Source of the DNA: Acanthosoma haemorrhoidale
Lineage: Eukaryota > Arthropoda > Insecta > Hemiptera > Acanthosomatidae
Direction: 5' to 3'
Assembly (NCBI GenBank): GCA_930367205.1
Contig: OV884014.1
Coordinates: 112,233,138-112,297,137, forward strand
Length of the DNA stretch: 64,000 nt
Positions 59,001 to 64,000 of the stretch are shown here, piece by piece. A program made the position numbers and the translations under genes. Numbering within the stretch: position 1 is the first letter of the stretch; each line of letters starts with the position of its first letter. The notes under the pieces were generated by a model that did no database searches, was not told the origin of the DNA, and saw only the letters and a list, made by a program, of their open reading frames with translations.

Positions 59001-62000
59001 AAGCCATCGTAGTAATGGTCAGAACAAGAGGTGCCGACCAAGCTATAAGGTGGAAATAAGCACCTTTTTTCTCCATGCACTCTTGAATTTTCCCTTTGAA
59101 AAATAAGAGAGTGCAAATAAGCATTTATAATAAAGTGAAAAAATAATGTTAAGCTAAAATACTGTTATATTTGATAATTTATAAACTAAAGTTTTCGGTC
59201 TATCGTACGGTTTATTGATTAGCACAACTGCTTCAAGAATGAAGGTTCTGTATTTATAATAAAGTGAATTCATTTCATTTATATAAATAAGAGCGGGGGG
59301 CTTCTGTCAGAGAATCTATTGATGGTGCGGAGTGTGTATATTATGAAATTTAACACCTCACCTTCTGTCTCTATGTAATGTAAGGGTTCAAGCAATGTGG
59401 CTTCTTAGACAACCCGATAAGTCTCGTAGTCACCATCAGCTCGAACCATTGAGGATGTCGGCTGGGTCCGTCGAAAATGTTCGGGTATAAATCAATAAAG
59501 CTGTGGAGTGACAGAAGATGTTTTATTTCATGATAGCTCACCTTTCAGTCCTAAACAGGAGGGCATAAGGGCATAAATAATTAAACAAAGTAAATTTTAG
59601 GAGTGACTATTGCATACTGTATTACAGGGTACGGTCCTTGCTTAACACTTCTTGCTTGGGCACGTAGGATCTTAAGCGAATGTTAGCTCTATAGTTGTCG
59701 TCACGTGAACTTGAGACTTTTGACTTTAGCTCAGAAATAGCCTTTCCTAACGGGTGCATTTCAGCACCTGTTAAAGACGAGTGTTTCATATTCACATCAA
59801 CTTCCATAAATGATTATTCCTTATCCAAGCACATCTGGCAAGTAACGTCTTCTGTCAATTTTAGTTTGTCCAAGGGGGATCTGACTCAACAATCTTGGCA
59901 GCTCAATCTTAGTCATATTGAGAAAAATTTCTGTCCTGAGCTGAGGACAATGGAAGGGGCTTTGGTAGACACATTCCTTTCTCGGATTACGAGTGCAAGG
60001 CCATCTATTCTTCTCAGGGTAGGGTTTCCCGGTGAAGTTTTTTTTTTTCCCTTATAAAGAACATTCAAATTTGGTTCTAGCCAGTTCATAGGCCTTCTCA
60101 TTACCTTTAAGACCCTCTTGACCAAATAACCAGGTAATCCTGCTGCTCGTAAATGAAATTTTTGAGGACATTAACACAGTGAACTTCTAGCCTTGAAGAT
60201 AAGACAAAGTTGTAACTAAAGCTCACAGGTATCAAAGGTAGTCGAATCGCTAATACATAAGGGGACAAGGAAGGTTGAGGTTAGAACATTAATCAATAAA
60301 TGGCAACCCTATTGATCCGTTGATCAACTAGTACATAAACACGCACAGGTTTTAGTTCGTCATTCAACCAGAGCGACAAGGGTCGAATTGTTCGTTTGAC
60401 CATTATACGTATCATTCCATCCATAAAAATACACAAAAAAACAACAAGAATATATCTAAGATAACTACAAGCTAAATGTTGAATAGTAGGGAGTAAACAC
60501 CTAGTCTATCTCTACCTAACGCTTGTAAGCTGATGTGCCAGGCGTAAGTGAGAATGACGAACCAGGCTATACCCGCCATCAAGAAGTAGTAGACCATCAC
60601 AAAGACAACGACACATGACAGATTTTCTCCAGCGCTGAAAACAAAAAATCTTTTTAAAAATATAAATAAAAACATTTTATTCATTAATAACGCAACAAAA
60701 GCATCATAAAAACTAACTATTTCATTTAGTTAATGGCGTCTTTAAGGCATTAACTATAAATTAATTTTGTCCTGTTCAACGCTAAGCAGAAATTAAGGGA
60801 GGAACGAGGAGAAGAGATAGCTCAGTCTAAACTTAGTTGAGGTCGCGGTGAGAGAGATGTGCGCAGCCCCTCCACTCACACTCCCCCTTTCTAATATTCC
60901 ATTTCAGTTAGAACATAAGTCTACAACTCTTAGCACGTGGAAATCTCTTCTCCGATTTTTAATTCAATAAAACAGTTTTGCCAAAAGTATTTTTATCCAA
61001 GTAATATTTAACGGCTTTTATATAAGCTAATTTCTAACAGTTTGTTAAAAAAAAAAAGCTGTTATCATGTCAGATAAACAGGGTATAGGTAAAACAGTTC
61101 ACTCTCAGACTAAAAATGTATTAAAATTTATGAAAAACAAGGCAGAGAATAGGCCAATCAATGTTTCCTATTTTATGAAAAGGGTTTCCCAAGCTATAGG
61201 TATCTCTAAACACACTCAGAGGGAAATCGTAGAAGAAAATGAAGCTATAGAGAGGGGTGATAAACCGAGGTTTGCAACACCCAAGAAAAGGTCAAAAATA
61301 ACAACAAAAAGAAATATTGATAGCTTTTATAAAGAAACGATTAGATTAGCAGATTAGAGGATAACTTCTATAACACATAAAAAAAACTACCATCGCTAAG
61401 AGAAATTTTGAAAAAAATAAAAGAAAATCCAGAAATTAATTTTAGTGGGAATAAAGACACAATACATCAATTACTCATAATTTGGGTTTGAAACGGGCGA
61501 AATATGGAGATAACAGAAAAGCTTTGATAGATAAACATGATATCCCCCTCAAAAGAGTAAAATATCGTACACAAATGGCTAAATACAAAAAAGAAGGTCA
61601 TCTCTTTGTTTATGCAGATAAAAGTTATGGACTTTCAAAAAACCCCACACTAGGAGTAAGGAAAATAACAATAATAATATACAGGGATAACGTTTGTTCC
61701 TGTACGAGAGATTTTAAGTTTCCAGTAGAACTTCTTTACAACTCTATTACTAGTCGAGATTTGTGGAGGGGGCATTTTAGTGGGGAAAGCCCCCTTCCCC
61801 TACAGCAAACTCAACTTAGACAGATTCTACAATGTTAAAAGTTGGAAACACAACAGTAATTTTCACAAGGCAAGAACAGCAGTCATGCCAAATTTAAGCA
61901 TATTAATATGACAATGAAAAGAAATTTTTGACAAGTTTGAGGTTCACTTTATCTTAAATTAACTATAAAAGATATTAAATTAGGAAATTATTAAAACAAA

Positions 62001-63768
62001 ATTGTATCGGGGGGTGTGAGTATTTTGAGGCATATAACAAGTTTAGGGGCCACAGTATTTTTTGTAGTATTATCAACAATATTTCTGCGATATTTGGTTA
62101 GGGAAGGGATAAAATGCCAAACCCCATTACGTTTTGATTAAGGCACTGAACTACTAACTAGCATGTGATTATATACATAGATACATACCCTCATACCTAC
62201 TTTATATGTTAGACACATAATGAGTAAAATTACCTGGGTTCTCCTGTCCTCAAGGTACCATCTTTTCTGCACACAACATCTTCCCGACCTCCGGGAAGAA
62301 ACTGAACTAGCCATCCGAAGCACACGATTAAAAAGCACAAGTTGATATAGAATATGACGAGGGCTGGGTATTTACTAGAATGGCGCCAATCGATCATAAA
62401 AGTCAGCTGAAATATAACAAAATTAATATATAAAACAGAATTATAAGAAATTATAGAATATGATTGAAACATAGATAGATCATCGCATACTTTGGCACAT
62501 GAGTTAAAAACCCAAAGCAGCATTGATAATGAAATAGGGTGACACATTATGGCAGCTATTCAATGTTATTTCCCTCTTGAGATGAACTCCTATGCATGTG
62601 TGAACCGGGACATAAAGCATACAATGTAAATACTTTTGTCAACAATTATAACACATTTGTGCAGAACAAATATTTGTGTCAAACTTTACATTGGCTACCT
62701 TAATATTTTTCTGGCCAAACTAAACCATTTTTTAAATCTATTTCAAATGAATAAAAATAAATCGATTAGAATGCTAAAATAATATAAAATACTTACAACA
62801 GCAAAAAGGTTCAATAGGGCACATATGGTCGTGACCCAGGCTATCATTTTATGGATTTGTTCTCGCTGAGTTGGCAGAAACATGGGATTTTCACACTGGA
62901 CACCACAGCCATCTATCCCTGGATAATAATACGAAGCCAAATCGGTCTGTACAAGAGGTTCCAAGCATTTACCAGTTGTATTGAACTTCAATTCACGCAC
63001 GTCATTCTGAAACAATAATTCTACCAATAATATATTTCAATACAAATATTTATTGCTTATGCTCTACTTTCAAACAGATGTAGGACAATCAGTTTTCGCC
63101 TGTATGATTGACGATAGCTGTTGTAAAAACGATAAAATTGATAAACTGAACTGAGAAAAGTCAGTTGTTTTTTTAAGGTGTGAGCTCAGAAGATATTCCA
63201 AAAAGTTCTCAACACCATTAAATCCGATTGAAATTAGTTTTTATATGTAATTATTTTAGCAATGTTGATTTTTTTTTCATTTCAATAAATAGTTGAAATT
63301 TAAGTGAAACGGTTAAACTGATAAAGTATTGATGCTCAACCCTACTTGATAGTTTTTTTCACAGTCAATTAATAAGTATTTAAGAAACTCTTTCAAATAA
63401 GTATCTCTCGATATTGTTCCTTTACTTTTTTTAAATAGATTTCAATAAATTAAAGCTTTTAAAAAATGAGAAAAAAATTGCTAAGCTACTGGTCCCTGGA
63501 ACAACTAGTACTGGCTAAGTTAAGTAAGCAACTGACAAAGTTGAATCATAAGTGAAAATTTTACAAGAAAAAATTGGCAGGGAAAGGAAACGCTAAGCTC
63601 TAATACGTATTAGGCTCTGACGACGTAATATGTCAACATGAATATTATTTATTTACTCACTTTACAACGAGATGGGAATCTAGTGGAGTTGTCGCACTGA
63701 AACCAGGGAGGCCAGGAGACATACGTCGTCAAAATTCTGCAAGGGCCCATAACAATCCTACACATTTC
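44029..63768 (-). CDS. smo: smoothened, Hedgehog signal transducer (3' 13 exons; 5' end outside window)
   Basis: Class F seven-pass receptor that passes the Hedgehog signal from Patched to the Ci/Gli complex. Thirteen coding exons join with GT-AG sites and matching phases: 63661-63768, 62797-63006, 62234-62406, 60516-60634, 58869-59093, 58181-58382, 56882-57061, 56642-56793, 51531-51699, 49694-49822, 47051-47138, 46230-46451, 44029-44088. The sum is 2037 nt, 678 residues plus stop. In order: end of the Frizzled-type Cys-rich domain, the linker with [14 protein letters not shown]1-TM7, then a cytosolic tail of about 270 residues. TM-region text such as [35 protein letters not shown] and [11 protein letters not shown] agrees with Drosophila Smo from memory. 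The tail has [19 protein letters not shown] and PKA/CK1-type clusters [15 protein letters not shown] and RRHSVDS, where kinase control is known in flies. It is shorter than the fly tail (about 480). Confidence 0.97.
44089..46229. other. smo last intron
   Basis: AT-rich. Near 45025 GACCTGGGATTTGAACC is a reversed B-box-like sequence, perhaps a SINE relic. Frames at 44315-44662 and 45279-45482 (-) have no motif. Confidence 0.5.
46230..46451 (-). CDS. smo: smo exon: distal tail
   Basis: 222 nt, phase 0/0. [20 protein letters not shown] resembles the fly RRTANAGLDPS segment; a Ser/Thr-rich stretch ([18 protein letters not shown]) follows. Confidence 0.92.
47051..47138 (-). CDS. smo: smo exon: Arg/His-rich tail segment
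   Basis: 88 nt. [13 protein letters not shown] follows the basic end of the previous exon, giving a dense Arg/His patch like the arginine clusters that keep fly Smo inactive; RRHS may be a third PKA site. Confidence 0.9.
47139..48445. other. smo intron sequence
   Basis: AT-rich; minus frames at 47453-47662 and 47689-47925 without motif. Confidence 0.5.
48446..49311 (-). mobile_element. mariner-family deletion derivative in smo intron
   Basis: About 866 bp flanked by TA, with inverted ends sharing GAGTCATAAGTAACTTC (48450-48466; reverse complement at 49291-49307) and a few differing outermost bases. It is in the same orientation as smo. A full mariner is about 1.3 kb, so roughly 400 bp have been lost. 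Confidence 0.85.
48539..49288 (-). CDS. truncated mariner transposase, DNA-binding half
   Basis: 249 codons, no stop. The N-terminal half has [47 protein letters not shown] and [20 protein letters not shown], the two helix-turn-helix units of SETMAR-type mariner transposases. The first catalytic Asp is in [11 protein letters not shown]. Then [17 protein letters not shown] and [15 protein letters not shown] follow, and the frame ends. The later HDNARPH and YSPDLAPSD blocks with the two other catalytic residues are missing, so it cannot cut DNA. The first 30 or so residues may be untranslated leader; an inner Met (MLWEF) is an alternative start. Confidence 0.85.
   Translation of the reverse strand: MQLSRIYCSYLPAMSYLDNKFLFSLYRRSQKVHIRHVMLWEFKQSNSARVTAEEICSVYGEGLITDRGVRNWFIKLRSGDTTLKDKPRAGRPSDFDDNLLKAILEKNPRQSTRGIAEKLNTSQSTVNRHMEKLGEWVPHNLSERNKEDHMSIATSLLSRVKIEPFLNRIVTGDEKWVIYDNIVLKRQWLDKDQPPLPDLKANIHGKKILLCVWWDCQGIIHHELLKSNLTITVDRYVQQLQRVYEKLWK
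49694..49822 (-). CDS. smo: smo exon: tail, second PKA/CK1 cluster
   Basis: 129 nt. [20 protein letters not shown] is near-identical in layout to the fly VSVESRRNSVDS region. The last residues are basic, KKNHRSRRR. Confidence 0.95.
49823..51530. other. smo intron sequence
   Basis: AT-rich. Two stretches, near 50198 and 50645, share a GGCRTCAATGARCC...GTTGACAWGCCCT pattern and may be two copies of one small repeat. G-run of 11 near 50562. The 128-codon frame at 50788-51174 (+) has no motif. Confidence 0.45.
51531..51699 (-). CDS. smo: smo exon: tail, first PKA/CK1 cluster
   Basis: 169 nt. [20 protein letters not shown] and [21 protein letters not shown] is a PKA site followed by Ser residues for CK1, at the position of the first fly cluster. 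Confidence 0.95.
52520..52640 (-). mobile_element. LINE polymerase 3' end, diverged fragment
   Basis: AGAAGTCCAGAGAGAAGTGG and AGTGAGTGAGG match the 11950 region (AGAATTCCAGAGAGCAGTGG), which encodes the LWNSLPP block. Reading frame is degraded. Confidence 0.5.
53135..55234 (-). CDS. intronless C2H2 zinc-finger protein nested in smo intron
   Basis: 699 codons in one exon. Start [11 protein letters not shown] has a good context (AACATGTCC) and the frame does not extend upstream. Two N-terminal C2H2 fingers: Cys11, Cys14, His27, His32 and Cys40, Cys43, His56, His61. A Ser/Thr/acidic stretch with regularly spaced Cys (about 75-200) follows, then a third finger-like block [20 protein letters not shown]. 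Next comes a basic segment ([20 protein letters not shown]) and [12 protein letters not shown]...GCPASI...KTHVGHDC. The C-x-n-C-H-x-H order resembles the WRKY/GCM1-FLYWCH zinc cluster found in FAR1/MULE-derived proteins. The rest is disordered and acidic; a short helical C-terminus ([20 protein letters not shown]) ends it. Likely a nuclear DNA-binding protein, perhaps of transposon origin. I know no named orthologue. The open frame over 2.1 kb of AT-rich DNA argues strongly for selection. Confidence 0.88.
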   Translation of the reverse strand: MSAGKFLGHICNICDRTFASLGHLHSHNKFIHFRPYRRRCPVCTRNFRTPLGCRRHISKVHPDYVATSDIENGVKETSGSPTGSSVATESFKAPTTPKGCTKTPGNTTDICKNSSTPTNGYKISGITTDECKTSESIEEECSSVDISTEVCQFLGIPADVGPNNVCNISDSSSDTSDIRMDECEISDDPGEINPIDECQNKITIVTCGICGPLGRRETMVNHYYKEHNINLIKKLIKFNCRKKFFCWKEQVEKKTKSIFVKRFSKLKDRAILSVYRCHRDGHYDSDQGNKNLKSDLPYEPKGCPASIRTIESDGKVEVAFYKTHVGHDCLVERVPLTKKETTERPEELLPALANIVDKPCHDITVNTHEPHLKTHRSKEYFHSLDLLNNCSPKLKPQVNVSKKSESFHSYKSIYLESYDLVKGKVVLKREGFVKGITKRWDRLRPTSPRNNKIKSNDVSSSTNDKHVENEIMTRNINNGDDPRNDSWVVVTDSNEICIVVNSDGEPNANRNSDTSFLVRSDANNTNQKRADSNDYYLSDHCYTIKCNSTNAMNDDSSVLTDNNSNTIDLDSVPISTVDELSSEDVEMELFDFEEENRKQSEKNERVNCNTVNSSGPSSVQDDTTDLDPVPPDDSSSKGAEVGSSFNLQEEKWKELQKMMGIIQSIDSVEALMTFKRNISPLCSALKKVDTSEKQSLPLS
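55235..55440 (-). promoter_or_regulatory. probable 5' UTR/promoter of the zinc-finger gene
   Basis: About 200 bp upstream of the start are less AT-rich than the intron (for example GGAGCGGAAGAACGCGAAGG, GGCCGGGCCCC on the plus strand). No TATA box stands out. Inferred from position and composition only. Confidence 0.35.
55441..56380. other. smo intron sequence
   Basis: AT-rich, nothing recognised. Confidence 0.5.
56400..56530 (-). mobile_element. tRNA-derived SINE head
   Basis: On the minus strand GGTGTGGCAGTAAAGTGCCC is an A-box region and GTGTTTGAGCCCCACT a B box about 35-40 nt later, the spacing of a real tRNA. A tRNA-unlike tail with TGTGCAATGGGG follows. No acceptor stem pairs, so it is a SINE, not a tRNA gene. 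Confidence 0.6.
56642..56793 (-). CDS. smo: smo exon: proximal cytosolic tail
   Basis: 152 nt. [33 protein letters not shown] match the conserved fly proximal tail. A 4.9-kb intron follows and holds the zinc-finger gene. Confidence 0.96.
56882..57061 (-). CDS. smo: smo exon: ECL3 end and TM7
   Basis: 180 nt. [20 protein letters not shown] and [19 protein letters not shown] are TM7 and the juxtamembrane helix. An 88-nt intron follows. Confidence 0.97.
57062..58180. other. smo intron sequence
   Basis: AT-rich, no repeat or exon recognised. Confidence 0.5.
58181..58382 (-). CDS. smo: smo exon: ICL3, TM6, ECL3
   Basis: 202 nt. ICL3 is basic ([20 protein letters not shown]), then [20 protein letters not shown] is TM6 and [10 protein letters not shown] starts the loop. 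Acceptor has a run of T. Confidence 0.96.
58869..59093 (-). CDS. smo: smo exon: TM4, ECL2, TM5
   Basis: 225 nt. [38 protein letters not shown] and [19 protein letters not shown] give TM4, the loop with its conserved Cys, and TM5. Confidence 0.97.
59460..59525 (+). repeat. family D repeat, copy 2
   Basis: GGTCCGTCGAAAATGTTCGG, then ATCAATAAAGCTGTGGAG and GACAG, parallels 37768-37812. It lies on the strand opposite to smo. Confidence 0.5.
59620..60130 (-). other. unassigned open frames in smo intron
   Basis: Minus frames at 59622-59807 and 59913-60125 and the overlapping plus frame 59695-60057 sit in a GC-richer patch next to family D. Minus-strand text ([30 protein letters not shown]) is not a family I know. 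Likely mobile-element remnant. Confidence 0.25.
60516..60634 (-). CDS. smo: smo exon: TM3
   Basis: 119 nt. [20 protein letters not shown] and [17 protein letters not shown] form TM3 and the second intracellular loop start. Donor GTAGAG is non-consensus. Confidence 0.96.
61067..61650 (+). pseudogene. IS630/mariner-like transposase relic, antisense to smo
   Basis: The first frame (61067-61357) reads [40 protein letters not shown] and [20 protein letters not shown], the HTH leader of a common insect DDE-endonuclease family. After a stop and frame change, [18 protein letters not shown] and then [20 protein letters not shown] (61482 frame) continue the same family order, up to [15 protein letters not shown], where the first catalytic Asp normally sits in YxDE. 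Here Glu is Lys, and the remaining catalytic domain is absent. Several stops make it a pseudogene. Confidence 0.65.
62234..62406 (-). CDS. smo: smo exon: first intracellular loop, TM2, ECL1
   Basis: 173 nt, phase 0 in, 2 out. [40 protein letters not shown] and [10 protein letters not shown] are diagnostic of Smo. Donor GTAATT is weak. Confidence 0.96.
62797..63006 (-). CDS. smo: smo exon: CRD-TM linker and TM1
   Basis: 70 codons, phase 0/0. [14 protein letters not shown] and [15 protein letters not shown] are the conserved linker; [20 protein letters not shown] is TM1. Donor GTAAGT. Confidence 0.96.
63661..63768 (-). CDS. smo: smo exon: end of Frizzled cysteine-rich domain
   Basis: 36 codons, phase 0 at both ends. 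[20 protein letters not shown] and SRC supply cysteines of the CRD. Acceptor TTTTTGTAG, donor GTGAGT. Earlier exons with signal peptide and first CRD half are beyond the window. Confidence 0.95.
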
Positions 63769-64000
63769 CTACAAAAACAATAAACCGTTATTTACAGTAA
63801 GGTAATTTGTTTCTTTGTCTAAAAAGGTTAAAATTACAATATAATACAACAGAAAAAAAATCTTGATTCAATGAATAAATAACTTAATTCTAGCTAATAA
63901 AAATAATTAATAAATCATAAGGGAAAAACAAAATAAAATGTATACCTCAATTTAAGTAAATAATAACATACAGAAAACGTTATCAAAATAAAAAAAATAT

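Overview
The window is eukaryotic nuclear DNA from an insect. It is AT-rich, has spliceosomal introns, and is crowded with Tc1/mariner, Jockey- and I-type LINE, tRNA-SINE and Ty3/gypsy sequences. The single-copy gene is an arthropod Smoothened orthologue. I cannot name the order; a TE-rich hemipteroid or polyneopteran insect is a guess. One assembly gap (200 N) lies at 21204-21403.

Layout. (1) About 1-14.5 kb holds nested mobile-element relics: a LINE reverse-transcriptase fragment, two pieces of a mariner-superfamily transposase, an inverted repeat pair with a short minisatellite, a broken Tc1 (DD34E) transposase at 5.6-6.5 kb, and several copies of an LTR-like repeat (here 'family B'). (2) 14687-19614 is a young Ty3/gypsy LTR retrotransposon with two 378-bp LTRs that read the same at every base. 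It encodes gag-protease, RT-RNase H and integrase. It sits inside another repeat ('family C') whose empty sites are visible at 37 kb and 41.7 kb. (3) 19.8-32 kb is mostly non-coding, with SINE-like units and an inverted pair of Jockey-type LINE 3' ends. (4) 32.1-33.9 kb is a 20-bp minisatellite of about 89 units that stays in phase throughout. (5) 34-44 kb is intergenic sequence with a TIR-bounded mariner deletion derivative and a 5'-truncated I-type LINE with a clear target-site duplication. (6) 44029-63768, minus strand, is the 3' part of smoothened: 13 coding exons that I could place at splice-site resolution. They sum to 2037 nt, 678 codons plus stop, with matching phases. The upstream exons lie beyond the right edge.

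Within smo introns sit an intronless 699-codon C2H2 zinc-finger gene (53135-55234, same strand), a mariner deletion derivative with an intact 249-codon DNA-binding ORF (48446-49311, same strand), and a dead transposase on the opposite strand (about 61067-61650).

Main candidates for novelty: the LTR element has no tRNA-type primer-binding site. Instead the 11 nt right after its 5' LTR are perfectly complementary to a stretch in the LTR, as expected of a self-primed element. The same element has a slippery run of seven A exactly where pol changes frame. The nested zinc-finger gene and the phase-locked minisatellite, with repeated octamer motifs, are the other points of interest.
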